A DNA stretch of 64,000 nucleotides from Diadophis punctatus similis (GCA_023053685.1 JALIGW010000002.1:247985356-248049355), one strand, 5' to 3'. Shown: positions 54,376-64,000, counted from the stretch's first letter. A program made the numbers and translations. Notes: generated from the letters alone by a model not told the origin.

Positions 54376-55313
54376 AACCGTTGGGTGAGATCATCCGCAG
54401 GCATGGGGTGTGTTTCCATCAGTACGCTGACGACACCCAGCTGTACATCACCACCCCGTCTGACTTCAGGGAGGCAGTTGATGTAATGTGCCGATGCCTG
54501 GACGACGTTAAGATCTGGATGGGGAGGAACAGGCTCAGACTTAATCCCGACAAGACCGAGTGGCTGTGGATAATGCCTCCTAAGGACCATGATAACTGTC
54601 CCTCCTTGGTCTTCGAGGGTGCGAAACTGACTCCCTCAGACCAGGTCCGCAACTTGGGGGTCCTCCTAGATCCACAGCTAAAATTAGATCATCACCTTTC
54701 TGCTGTGGCTAGGGGGGCCTTTGCACAGGTTCGCCTGGTGCACCAGCTGCGGCCATATCTGGAGAAGGAGGCTTTACTCACGGTCACTCATGCCCTTGTC
54801 ACCTCGCGTTTGGACTACTGCAATGCGCTCTACATGGGGCTACCCTTGAAGAGTATCCGGAGACTTCAATTGGTGCAAAATGCGGCTGCGCGTGCTGTGG
54901 TGGGTGTGCCGAGGTACACCCACGTGACACCGATTCTCCGCCAGCTGCATTGGTTGCCCATCGGTCTCCGGGTCCAATTCAAGGTGTTGATCACCATCTT
55001 TAAAGCCCTTCATGGCTTAGGACCAGGATATCTCCGGGACCGCATTCTGCCGCATACTTCCCTCCGACCGGTTAGGGCCCACAGAGTTGGCCTCCTCCGG
55101 GTCCCGTCGGCCAAGCAATGCCGGCTGGCGGGCCCCAGGGGGAGGGCCTTCTCTGTGGCTGGCCCCGTGCTCTGGAACCAACTCCCCCCAGAGACCCGAA
55201 CCATCCCCACTGTGCTGGCCTTCCGAAAGGCCGTTAAGACATGGCTCTTCCTGCAGGTGGGGGGGGGACAGCGTAACCATCTGAGCTTACTCCCCAAGTA
55301 TGTATGTGGTTGA
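54336..55313 (+). CDS. L2-like ORF2, RT end and C-terminal part
   Basis: Continuation of 52051-54375 in the next frame: GSVLSPILFNIYMKPLG, the catalytic QYADDTQLYI (Asp pair near 54430), RLRLNPDKTEWLW, NLGVLLDPQLKLDHHL, SRLDYCNALYMGLPLK, LHWLPIGLRVQFKVL and LAFRKAVKTWLFLQ, ending at 55313. This frame is open from 54243, but bases before about 54336 are read out of frame. No other disablement seen. Confidence 0.93.
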   Translation, partial: GSVLSPILFNIYMKPLGEIIRRHGVCFHQYADDTQLYITTPSDFREAVDVMCRCLDDVKIWMGRNRLRLNPDKTEWLWIMPPKDHDNCPSLVFEGAKLTPSDQVRNLGVLLDPQLKLDHHLSAVARGAFAQVRLVHQLRPYLEKEALLTVTHALVTSRLDYCNALYMGLPLKSIRRLQLVQNAAARAVVGVPRYTHVTPILRQLHWLPIGLRVQFKVLITIFKALHGLGPGYLRDRILPHTSLRPVRAHRVGLLRVPSAKQCRLAGPRGRAFSVAGPVLWNQLPPETRTIPTVLAFRKAVKTWLFLQVGGGQRNHLSLLPKYVCG

Positions 55314-55460
55314 ATGGATGGATGTTGTTGCTTTTATATTGTTTTTTTTTAAATTTTGTACTGTTTTTAAATTGTTGAAATTTTGTCTATTCTTGTATCT
55401 TTTATGTTGTACGCCGCCCTGAGTCCTTCGGGAGTTGGGCGGCATATAAGAATAACAAAA

Positions 55461-55499
<39 letters not shown>

Positions 55500-55539
55500 A
55501 TATACATTTTGGGCTCAGTTGTGGTCGTTAGCTGAGGAT

Positions 55540-55975
55540 TACCTGTATTTAGAAAGGTAAAAGAATTTCAGGTCAAGTGAAAGGCCTGGGAGCTCTAGTA
55601 ACTGCCTGCAGAGCATTTTGGGGAACAGACAGAGGTGGGATTCAGCAGGTTCTAACCAGTTCTGGAGAACCGGTAGCGGAAATTTTGAGTAGTTTGAAGA
55701 ACCAGTAAATACCACCTCTGACTGGCCCCACCCCCATCTATTCTCTGCCTCCTGAGTCCCAGCTGAGGAAATGGAGGAAATGGGGATTTTGCAGTATCCT
55801 TCCCCTGGAGTGGAGAGGGAATAGAGATTTTGCAATATCCTTCCCTTGCCATGCCCAGGTAGTAAAAAAATTTGAATCCCACCACTAGGGAATAGAGACT
55901 GGTGTGCAGAAGAGCCAGGTTGGTTGAGCTCCAGAGAAGCTTCAAATTTAGGAATAAAATGCCACATGGTGAGAA
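55540..55975 (+). repeat. Repeat R1, interrupted by a MITE
   Basis: 55547-55629 and 55889-55970 together match the inverse of 34560-34800. The intervening 259 bases are the MITE below. Confidence 0.7.
55630..55888. mobile_element. hAT MITE, 'gtgggattca' family
   Basis: Ends cagaggtgggattcagc and tgaatcccaccactag; flanks ggaacaga and ggaataga. The uninterrupted paralogue at about 34690 reads ggaacagagactggtg (minus strand), proving the boundaries. Interior has gagaaccggtagcgg and two similar tttgcagtatccttccc segments. Confidence 0.93.
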
Positions 55976-56365
55976 CAGTGGAGCACACCCCGGAACTCTT
56001 CTTATTAGGAATCATAAAAAAGCAACACCCCAGAAGTATACAGTATCTAATGCTTCATATCATCACAGCTGCAAGGATTACATACGCACAAAATTGGAAA
56101 AACAGCCAAATACCTTCGGACAATATGTTATTGGATAAAATATATATTTTGTTCAATAGTCAATGGACAGATTGACTATTGAACTTAAAAACCAAAACAA
56201 TTCGGATTATTATGAAATTTGGTTGAAATGGTATGAATGGGTTAGAAGAGATAAAGGATCAGGAAACAAGATTACCTGATAAAGAAGATGCAAGATTGTA
56301 AATATATGGAAATTGTATATATGAAATGTATAAGCAATGTATAAACAAAGAATAGATGTGAATAG
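55976..56365 (+). mobile_element. L1 LINE 3' end
   Basis: Plus-strand ORF2 C-terminus: ELFLLGIIKKQ, IITAARITYAQNWKNSQIPS, then LTIELKNQNNSDYYEIW and a short 3' UTR. Parallel to 49426-49770. Confidence 0.82.
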
Positions 56366-56399
56366 GTGTAGATCTCCTATCCAGCTTCATCTAGTTATT

Positions 56400-56890
56400 G
56401 CATTACATTCTCCCCTTGCCAATTTTCAGTTTTTCTCCAAATTTCATGTCTTTATCAGGTGGATAATTTCTCTGAGTTTCCTCAGTTTGCTTTCATAGCT
56501 TTCCCTTTCTGTAAATATTACATTAAATATTTTAACATAAAGTAAATATTGGGACACTTCAGAGCCTACTAACTTCAGGTTGCCAAATGGATGATGGTAT
56601 TTGTGCTTTTTTAAAGGGGAGGACAAGGTCCATTTTCAGGGTAGATTGTACAGCCCATAAAAGGGCTAAAACTAAAATGGAAAACTTCCATGGGTGACTG
56701 ATGATGGATGATCAGTTAGTGGGGGTGGAGATAAATAGGGATGCAGCAGTCACCAGAAAGGGAATCTGGGCAGGTAAGAGAGGCAGATTCAGGTGCTGCA
56801 TCTCCAAGCAAGCCCACCTGGACAGGGCTGCCCATTGGCCAAGGCCACCTTTCAGGTCTCCGTCACCCGCCATTCAGATGTCAGGGTTCA
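56400..56890. repeat. Repeats R3 and R2
   Basis: 56400-56640 matches 63525-63790 (ccaattttcag, aatttctctgag). 56645-56890 matches 34850-34985 and the inverse of 62460-62640. Non-coding. Confidence 0.6.
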
Positions 56891-57550
56891 CATCCTGGGA
56901 GGGAGCCCCTCCAGCCACGATCCCTAGTCTGAGCCCAGATCCTCTTCCTCCCCTCCAGACCCTGAGAGGCGGATCCTCTCCAGCAGCCACAGGGGAATGT
57001 GGGAACGGTGGTGCCCAACCTTCCCCCAAACCAGGCGGCCTCACCCAGGGAGCCGGGATGCACCAAATGTTGGGCTGCGGGGAAAGAGGGGGGGCTCGGA
57101 GGGAGGATTTTAAGGGGATCGGAGAGTCGTTCGCAGAAGCAGCAACCGGGGAGGAGGAGAAGCGGCGGCTCAGCGGTTCCCTCGGAGCAGAAAACCTTGC
57201 AAGGAAAGGCGGAGACTCAGAAGGGGAGGGAGCGCAACTGGGGAAACCCCACCTCGCTCTTCTTCCCTCCTCCAAGGAATCCCTCCTCCCCTTCCCGCAC
57301 CTGGGGATCCCCCTCCTCTCCCCTTCTTGGTCCCCTCCCCCCTCTAAGCGCCATTGCCCACTTGGCGCCCCTCCCGGCAAGGGGATCTCCGCAGCCCTGG
57401 CTTAAGAGACCTCGGGTGACCAGGAGGGGCCTGAAACTGGGTTCCCAGCCCCCTTTCCTGCCTCGTCTCTAGGCTCAAAAGAAAAGCTCTCTGCGCTTAA
57501 CCCCTTCGCTAAAGCCGCTGCGGGGAGGGGGCGACTGGAGCGCCAGCGAG
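56891..57550. other. CpG-rich block
   Basis: GC-rich with many CG dinucleotides (gagtcgttcgcagaagcagc, aagcggcggctcagcgg). It could be a CpG-island promoter, or the 5' UTR of an R2-bearing LINE because it directly follows R2 and a GCAGGTAAGAG donor-like site. An ORF of 234 codons crosses it, but composition explains that. Confidence 0.45.
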
Positions 57551-57570
57551 CAATGCCAAATATTTTATTT

Positions 57571-57778
57571 AGCAATAGCACTTAGACTTATATACCGCTT
57601 CATAGTGCTTTACAGCCCTCTCTAAGCGGTTTACAGAGTTCAGCATATTGCCCCCAACAATCTGGGTCCTCATTTTACCCACCTCGGAAGGATGGAAGGC
57701 TGAGTCAACCTTGAGCCTGGTGAGATTTGAACAGCTGAACTGCTGAATTAGCAATCAGCTGAAGGTCGCAGTGCTGCT
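57571..57778 (-). mobile_element. tRNA-derived SINE, head-truncated
   Basis: Family of 4221; the tRNA head is cut at gcagtgctgc and followed directly by another repeat's tttattta tail. Confidence 0.85.
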
Positions 57779-57905
57779 TTTATTTATTTATTTATTTTGT
57801 CAAGTACATATTGGTAATATACATAGATACAACATTGTTTATATACATAAGATGGGTACTGATAAGAGGGAACATTAGGACAGGGACGGTAGGCAGGCTG
57901 ATGCA
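57779..57905 (-). mobile_element. LINE 3' tail (family of 59530-60240)
   Basis: Tail words match 25480-25600: tttattttgtcaa, gggaacattaggac, agggacggtaggca. Confidence 0.75.
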
Positions 57906-58711
57906 CAGGCAAAAAACAAGGATCCAGATTAAAGAAAGATAGCTGCAGTTGCTGATCTGCATCTCTAAATGCAAACTAGGAATTCATTTCTATTAAAGAT
58001 GGGTGAGGAAGTCCTGTAGATGTAGTTGGGACTACAAAACCCACCATACTTCACCCCGGTTTTGGACGCTGCGGTTTGCTGATTGCAAATACTGTATCTT
58101 AACTTTATACAATTGCATTGAAATCCATAACTGACTTTTAGTCTTTCAAAAGGGCTAGTCACTTCACTCAACCGGTTTTGGGCTCCCATAAATTCACATG
58201 GCTCTCCTCCCTAAACGTGAAGAGTACCTTGTTCTGAGGAGGACCATCCATTTGTGAGATAATTGAGGGAATGTCATGCAACCAACTTTCCTAACTGCTA
58301 TCAACATTTGCAGTCATTTTCAGAGATTTCAAATGGAGAGGGATCCTGAAAAAAACAAGGGGAGACCACAACCTACAGTGGGCCCTTCCTGTTTGATTGG
58401 CAGCATCATATTTAACTGTTTAGTGCTAAGGGAGGTTTCAAGCAGTTGTTACGTATTTTCATCTCTGTACCCATTGGCACCTCTGTTTGGTTGCTAATTG
58501 ACTCTTCACTGGAGCTCCCTACTGTTTATAACTTGTAGTGTCACAAAGAGGAGCACTGGGAGAAGCACCCGGTCCTCAGGATTTCTGTTGACAGCTTGCT
58601 GGAAATTTTGGAACTCTACTCCTGCAAAACGTGGGTTTTGAAAAGCATCTTTGGGACAGCGGCTTGAGTGCTACATCTAGAATATCCAGTTTGTTCATAC
58701 ATGGCTTAGAT
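57906..58711. other. Unclassified sequence
   Basis: No recognised repeat or gene. It contains a 73-codon ORF (58276-58497) of no known similarity. The segment ggatttctgttgacagcttgct at 58580 recurs at 58990 beyond the next element, a local direct repeat. Confidence 0.35.
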
Positions 58712-58942
58712 CAGTGGTTCTCTACGCCCCGCGCCCTGCCCCCCCGCCCCCACTCTGCGCCTGCCGCCGCGACCCCCGCTGCCATTTGGGTTCTTTTACC
58801 CTCTGTGCATGCGCAAAGTGTTCTGCGCATGCGCAGAGAGTAAAAGAACCCAAATGGTGGCATCCGGGCGAAGTCTCCAGGCCCCTGTGAAAGGGCCGTT
58901 CGACCCCCAAAGGGGTCGCAACCCCCAGGTTGAGAACCGCTG
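58712..58942. mobile_element. SPIN-like hAT element
   Basis: The right end reads ccccaggttgagaaccgctg with gaccccc/ggggtcg hairpin sequence, as in SPIN hAT elements. The left end is cagtggttctctacgcc. Perfect duplication gcttagat (58704-58711 and 58943-58950). The centre contains the palindrome catttgggttcttttaccct with gcgcatgcgc, which is not part of SPIN as I know it. Confidence 0.85.
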
Positions 58943-58950
58943 GCTTAGAT

Positions 58951-59530
58951 GAAGAGATTGAAAGGGAACGCATCAAATTTTCTTACGATTTCTGTTGACA
59001 GCTTGCTCATAAATCCAAAACTTTACTGTTGCAAAACATGGCTTTAAAAGAGGAAAATAACCACAAGAGGGGGAGGGGAACGGAATGGCTCCTTTACAAA
59101 TGTTAGTAGAGAGGGCCGCATGGCGTGAGGGGGAAAAGAGAGGAGAAAAGGAAAGGGAGACAGGGAGACCAGTGGAGGAGGTGGCAAAGCAAGCAGAGGC
59201 CTGAGGAGAAAGAGAGAGGTGGAGCGGGGGAAGAGTTTATTTATTTATTTATTTATTTAAATAGATTTGTATGCCGCCCAACTCCCAGGGGACTCTGGGT
59301 GGCTCAGAGTTTATCAGCCTGCCCTGCTCCCACCTGCTTGGTGGGGCTGCACTGAGGGAGAGAGAGGCCTGAGGAAGAGAGGAGAGGAAAAAAGGTGAAG
59401 TTGATCCAGAGAGAAAAAGCAAAGCTGATCTAAAGAGAATGTTGAGAGAGAGATGGAGGGAAGGAGGGAGGGAGAGAGGGGGGGAGGGAGAGAGAGATCC
59501 AAGGGAAGAGGGGGAGTGAAATTTTTTAAA
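58951..59530. other. Polypurine-rich region with an L2 tail
   Basis: 59040-59235 and 59350-59525 are strongly purine-biased on the plus strand (gaga, gggagg runs). Between them, 59236-59308 is a minus-strand L2 3' tail (tatgccgcccaactcccag). No gene. Confidence 0.7.
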
Positions 59531-60240
59531 TTTTTTTATTTTATTATTTATTTTGTCAACACATGTACAAGATAACAGGTATGATATAAACAAACAAAAG
59601 CAAAGTATGTATAGGTAAAAATTAGACAATAGGACAGGACAGGGACGGTAGGCACCATGGTGCGCTTATGCACGCCCCTTACAGACCTCTTAGGAATGGG
59701 GTGAGGTCGACTGTAGACAGTCTAAGGTTAAAGTTTTTGGGGTTTGGGGAAGAAACTACAGAGCCAGGTAGTGCATTCCAGGCATTGATCACTCTGTTGC
59801 TGAAGTCGTATTTTCTGCTGTCGAGTTTCGAGCGGTTTACATTGAGTTTGAATCTATTGTGTGCTCTTGTTTTGTTGCGGTTGAAGCTGAAGTATTCATT
59901 GACAGGTAGGACATTGTGGCAGATGATTTTATGAACTACATTTAGATCAGATCGAAGGCGACGTAGCTCTAAGTTGTCTAAGCCTAAAATTTCAAGTCTG
60001 GTGGAATAAGGAATTCTGTTGCGAGTAGAAGAGTGGAGGACTCTTCTTGTGAAGTATTTCTGGACTCTCTCAATTGTATTTCTGTCCGATATGTAGTGCG
60101 GGTTCCAGACAGGTGAGCTGTATTCAAGGATTGGTCTGGCAAATGTTTTGTATGCTCTGGTTAGCAGAGTAATATTGCCAGAGAAGAAGCTATGCAAGAT
60201 TAGGTTTACAACTCTTAGTGCCTTTTTGGCAATGTTGTTA
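59531..60240 (-). mobile_element. Non-LTR LINE 3' end with intact 172-codon C-terminus
   Basis: The minus-strand ORF 59679-60197 encodes the region after the RT palm: ARPILEYSSPVWNPHYIS, IERVQKYFTRRVL, LELRRLRSDLNVVHKI and SNRVINAWNALPGSVVSS. A 3' tail with a tttattttattat run follows at 59531-59570. Copies at 25471 and 57779. CR1/L3 or Rex group; 5'-truncated but little decayed. Confidence 0.85.
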
Positions 60241-60584
60241 CAATGGGTGAGCGAGCCAGCGGGCTGATAGGAGCACCAGACACACCAGGAAAAAAAAAGG
60301 AGACGAATGGATCCACAGAAGGACAGGGGAGGTGAACTGGCCTGGGCAAGTGGAGGCGCTTGGGTGAGTGACCAGAACAGGCTAACAGCCAGGACAAAGC
60401 ACAGAGCAAGAGACTGAGAAATTAGATCCGTGACTGAGGGCAGGAAGTCTCCAAATTACCAAGAAGAAAGGGACAAAGGGATCCGGACTTTTGCGCCCTT
60501 TCAGAGTAGCGCTTCACAAAGAAATCCAAAAAGACCCATTAAAGCAGCAATTTTCCCGGCCCACCTCCAATAATATAGGGCACC
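60241..60584. other. Unclassified sequence
   Basis: AG-rich, no recognisable ORF or repeat. Confidence 0.3.
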
Positions 60585-60730
60585 ACATTTACTTAATGAC
60601 TTGTGATTGGTTTAACAATCACAGTAAAAATGGTCATAAAATGGGGTCAAGTGATGACTCACTTCACAAATGCATTGCGTAGTGACTGAAATTCTAGTCC
60701 CAAAAGTCGTTGCCAGTTGAGGACAATATG
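60585..60730. mobile_element. Fragment of 'gtagtcctc' TIR repeat
   Basis: Contains tttacttaatgactt, gtcataaaatggggtcaa and ttgccagttgaggac, matching the inner and terminal parts of 51588-51945 in inverse arrangement. Confidence 0.55.
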
Positions 60731-60931
60731 CACCCCTGAAATGGCAAATTCACAAAATAAATCCTGAGAGAACGAATGAAGACAGAGTGAAAAAGAAACT
60801 TTTCGGGGCACAATAGTACACACAGGAACCAAGAAATGGTGAGTATCTTCTCAAGTGAAAACCAAAGGAAAAAATATCCCGCCAAATGATGTGGCCAATT
60901 TATAACCATCTTAGAGGGACACCGTATAGCA

Positions 60932-61318
60932 CAGTGATGGCGAATCTTTTTTTGGCTCACGTGCCAAAAGCCCACACCCATGCCCTCCCCCACGCATGCA
61001 CACAACCCCCGCGTTGCCCCTCCACGGATGCACACAGGTCTCACTGAAGCCTCCAAACTCCTGAAGCCCAACGGGCAAACCGGAAGTTCAGAAAAACGGA
61101 CTTCCGGTTTGCCTGTTGGGTAGTTTTTCGCCCTCCGGAGGCTTCAGGGAAGCCTCCTGAAGCCTGGGGAGGGCGAAGACACACTTCCCCAAGGCCAAAA
61201 ATCAGCTGGCCAGCACGCGCATGCGCACTGGAGCTGACACAGGGCAACGCCTCACGTGCCCTCAGATATGGCTCTGCGTGCCACCTGTGGCACGTGTGCC
61301 ATAGGTTCGCCATCACAG
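60932..61318. mobile_element. hAT element, 'cagtgatggc' family, 387 bp
   Basis: Ends cagtgatggcgaatc and ggttcgccatcacag, perfect duplication gtatagca. Inverted internal segments around cttccggtttgcc. Family of 41927 and 62713. Confidence 0.93.
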
Positions 61319-61494
61319 GTATAGCACTACTCTGGATGAAGAGCCAATATGCTGTGGATGTGATGATGATCTAACTACAAGGTCTATTCCATGGAGGAAT
61401 CTGAATTTTTTAAAAAAACCCAACATATATTTTATGTATTTTCTTTTCATTCAGAAATTCAAGAGAGCGTACATTCCTATCTTTTGTGTATAGG

Positions 61495-61851
61495 TAGTCC
61501 TCAACTTACAACCATTCATTTCGTGACCAAGTTACAACAGCATTGGAAAAAAAGGATTTGACAGTTTTTCACAGGACTGTTACAGCCTCCTCAGCGTCAT
61601 GTGATCAAAATTTGAATGCTAGGTAATTGGTTGATATTTAGGATGGCTGCGGTGTCCAGGGGTCATGTGATACGTTTTGTGACTTCCGACGAGCAAAGTC
61701 AATGGGAAAGCCAGATTCACTGAACAGCCGTATTCTTAAGAACTGCAGTGATTCACTTAATACCTGAGGCAACAAAGGTTGTAAAATGGGGCAAAACTCA
61801 CTTAACAAATTTTGTGCTCAATTGTGGTCGTAAGTCAAGAACTACCAGTAA
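61495..61851. mobile_element. 'gtagtcctc' TIR repeat
   Basis: Starts taggtagtcctcaacttac and ends gtcgtaagtcaagaactacc, so both termini are present. The interior is like 51588-51945. Confidence 0.8.
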
Positions 61852-61853
61852 TA

Positions 61854-61988
61854 CCATGTTTCCCCGAAAATAAGACCCTGTCTTATATTTTTTGGAACCC
61901 TGACATAAGCGCTTGGCCTTATTGCCATGTACTCAAAAGCCCGATTAGGCTTATTATCAGAGGATGTCTTATTTTGGGGGAAATAGGG
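61854..61988. mobile_element. TA-flanked MITE
   Basis: Ends ccatgtttccccgaaaataa and tattttgggggaaatagg next to TA on both sides. Similar in style to the ends of 5075-6424 (gtattt...ataagac), so possibly a related mariner-type family. Confidence 0.75.
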
Positions 61989-62083
61989 TATATATTTAAA
62001 ATCTGCACCACATTACTGTAGACTCCCAGAAATGTTGTTCCCATGTTTCCCTGTTGCTGCTGGGGAGGATCATCTCTCTAGTG

Positions 62084-62218
62084 CAGAGGTCTTCAAACTT
62101 GGCAACTTGAAGACTTGTGGACTTCAACTCCCAGAATTCTCCAACCAGCATAGCTGGCTGAAGAATTCTAGGAGTTGAAGTCCACAAGTCTTCAAGTTGC
62201 CAAGTTTGGGGACCTCTG
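62084..62218. mobile_element. Palindromic hAT MITE
   Basis: 135-bp palindrome, ends cagaggtcttcaaac and gtttggggacctctg, perfect duplication ctctagtg. Shared core ggacttcaactcccagaatt. Confidence 0.93.
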
Positions 62219-62319
62219 CTCTAGTGTTCGGAGAGGACAAGAGGACTCAAGGAAAACTGGGATCAGAGGAAAAACGTGAAGGAGGCTGAAGGGGTTCCCC
62301 TCCTAAGGCGTGATCTGTC

Positions 62320-62650
62320 TTAGGAGGAGACCAGTATCCCAAAGGTGCTTTTTCAGGAGACAATTTTTGAAGATGTTTCGCTTCTCATCCAAGAAAAGAA
62401 GCGAAACTTCTTCAAAAGAAAAAACAAGGAAATCCAGTTGCCTCCTGAAAAAGCACCTTTGGGACAACCATGACCTGGATGACAGAATCTCCCCAGGCTT
62501 GGCCAATGGGCAGCCCTGTCCAGGTGGACTTGCTTGGAGATGGGAGCCCCTGAATTTGCCTCTCTTACATGCCCAGATTCCCTTTTTGGTGATTGCTGCA
62601 TCCCTGTTTCTCTCTGCCCATTAACTGAACAGCACCACCCATGGAGGTTT
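62320..62650 (-). repeat. Repeat R2 with a hairpin end
   Basis: 62460-62640 is the inverse of 56710-56860. 62325-62465 is an imperfect palindrome (cccaaaggtgctttttcagg and complement; centre cgcttctcatccaagaaaag). Confidence 0.65.
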
Positions 62651-62712
62651 CAGTTGTTGCAATATAATGCTGCATGGAGCCATTTTATAAGACAGTCCTA
62701 ATTCCTCCAGCT

Positions 62713-63521
62713 CAGTGATGGTTAACCTTTTTCGTGCTGAGTGCCCAAAGCGTTCGCGCACGTGCGCGAATGCACACGTGTGTGCCCCAATCCCCAAAAA
62801 TCTAATGAGTTCCCCCCGCCCATACCCCATGCATGTGCGCACATTCCCTGAGCACGCATCCCCCCGTGCATGCGCCCCAACCCATTTTGGCTTCCAGGTT
62901 AGTGCAGGAGGCTTTTCAGGCCCAAAACGGGATGCCGGGTGTATGTGTGCTCGCAATCTCCAGTTTCTCCCCCAAGCTTGTCCTAGCTTTCTCCACCATT
63001 CCTGCCTTCCCCGATCTTTGCAGTTTCTCCCGCAGCGCGTCCTAGCTTTCTCCTCCATTCCTGCCTTCCCCGATCTTTGCAGTTTCTCCCGCAGCGCGTC
63101 CTAGCTTTCTCCACCATTCCTGCCTTCCCCGATCTTTGCAGTTTCTCCCGCAGCGCGTCCTAGCTTTCTCCTCCATTCCTGCCTTCCCCGATCTTTGCAG
63201 TTTCTCCCGCAGCGCGTCCTAGCTTTCTCCCGCATTCCTGCCGCCCGTACCTTCCCCAATCTTTGCAGTTTCTCCCCCGCAGCCCACCTTAGCTTTCTCC
63301 TCCATTTCTGCCACAGAGAGGCACCTGCGGAGGTTGGAACCTGCAGAGATCGGGGAAGGCTCCGCCCCCACACATGCACAGCAGAGACCCAAAAAACAGC
63401 TGGCCGGTGGGAGGCATGCGCTCATGCACAGTGGAGCTGGGCTGCGGCTACGGCTGGCATGTCTGCAGAGAGGGCTCTGCGTACCACCTGTGGCACGCTT
63501 GCCATAGGTTCGCCATCATGG
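62713..63521. mobile_element. hAT element, 'cagtgatggt' family, 809 bp
   Basis: Ends cagtgatggttaacc and ggttcgccatcatgg; flanks ctccagct and ctctagct (7 of 8). The largest member of the 41927 and 60932 family; size is due partly to an internal minisatellite. No transposase. Confidence 0.88.
62955..63310. repeat. 59-bp minisatellite
   Basis: About six units of 59 bases, each with ttccccgatctttgcagttt and cgcagcgcgtcctagc. Alternate units have ccaccattcc and cctccattcc, giving a 118-bp higher-order period. Confidence 0.92.
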
Positions 63522-64000
63522 CTCTAGCTATTCCATTACAATCTTCCCTTTCCAATTTTCAGTTTCCTCCCAATTTCATGCCTAAAATTAGGCATGGAAT
63601 TTCTCTGAGTCTCTCCACCTTCACTTTTACAGCTTTCACTTTTTGTGAAGATTTCCAAAAGTAGTTTAACATCATGTAAATCTTGGGGCAGTTCAGAACC
63701 TATTAACTTCAGCTTGGTGCATGGGTGATGGTATTTTGACTGGGCTTTTTTTAAAGGGGAGGGCAGAGATCCATTTTCCCCGGGTGCTTTGAAAGGATAA
63801 ACCAGTGTTCGGATCAATCATTTTTAATGTAAAACTGCTCAGTAAGTTTAATGCCAAGGACATTCCCTACAAATGCTCCCATAGAATGAAGTACTGAATT
63901 AAAAATAACTTTAAAAAGTTCCTTGGCATAGAATACAGGAAAAAGAAAGTATGAACATTCAGATGAATATTTGGCCCCCATAGCTCTCCAGTTTTAAAAA
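63522..64000. repeat. Repeat R3, cut by window end
   Basis: 63525-63790 matches 56400-56640; 63775-64000 matches the inverse of 51340-51587. No gene. Confidence 0.6.

Larger units (their letters stand above)
51950..55500 (+). mobile_element. Nearly full-length L2-like LINE
   Basis: About 3.5 kb with a 5' leader, a long ORF2 (52051-55313) broken once, and the typical 3' tail (tgtacgccgccctgagtcc, gggcggcatataagaat) ending in a (taaa) run. Fragments of the same family are at 27097, 36597 and 37467. Confidence 0.95.

Noticed and set aside
56701..57405. 234-codon ORF in the CpG-rich block
   Set aside because: Begins in repeat R2; low-complexity Pro/Gly/Arg composition; no recognised domain.
58276..58497. 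73-codon ORF in an unclassified region
   Set aside because: No family resemblance, no splice or promoter context; likely chance.

Overview
This window is eukaryotic and almost certainly from a squamate reptile, most likely a snake. The reasons are dense CR1, L2, Rex1-like, L1 and BovB LINE relics, tRNA-derived SINEs with LINE-like tails, ATTCT and GATA microsatellites, many non-autonomous hAT and Tc1/mariner elements, and a cluster of C2H2 zinc-finger genes. No bacterial genes, operons, CRISPR arrays or genuine tRNA or rRNA genes are seen.

The backbone is an array of five paralogous zinc-finger (ZNF) units, all on the minus strand: ZNFa (array 1929-3155), ZNFb (10676-11902), ZNFc (19320-20504), a wrecked unit ZNFe (about 31209-32310) and ZNFd (38635-41076). 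From right to left each unit has a short candidate first exon with a GTGAGT donor (seen in four units), a 3.5-4 kb intron full of transposons, a conserved splice acceptor, a decayed linker and two degenerate fingers, the finger array, and a shared 3' flank. Only ZNFd has a long intact array (27 fingers) with a natural C-terminus. ZNFa and ZNFb (14 fingers each) end early at the same 1-base frameshift. ZNFc (13 fingers) ends at a stop codon inside a finger linker. No KRAB or SCAN domain was recognised.

ZNFa and ZNFb lie on an approximately 8.8 kb tandem duplication (about 1.55-10.31 kb and 10.31-19.11 kb). Its junction, near 10265-10316, looks like an unequal crossover between the a-type and c-type units. 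Each copy carries the same nested insertions: a Tc1 transposase relic split by a SINE and by a 1.35 kb TA-flanked element with a GC-rich minisatellite, plus a Ty1/copia RNase H relic.

From about 21 to 37 kb there is a broken CR1 element, L2, BovB and Rex1-type fragments, and several hAT elements with intact 8-bp target duplications. From 41.8 to 51.6 kb the upstream part of the ZNFd unit is split by L1, Rex1-like, solo-LTR and DNA-transposon insertions. From 51.9 to 55.5 kb lies a nearly full-length L2-like LINE whose ORF is broken by only one missing base. From 55.5 to 64 kb the window holds repeats, a CpG-rich block, a SPIN-like hAT element, a polypurine tract and larger hAT elements.

The strongest observations are the visible birth of a ZNF duplicate, the conserved promoter/first-exon module, the nearly intact L2, and a set of palindromic hAT elements that share internal cores but have different ends.
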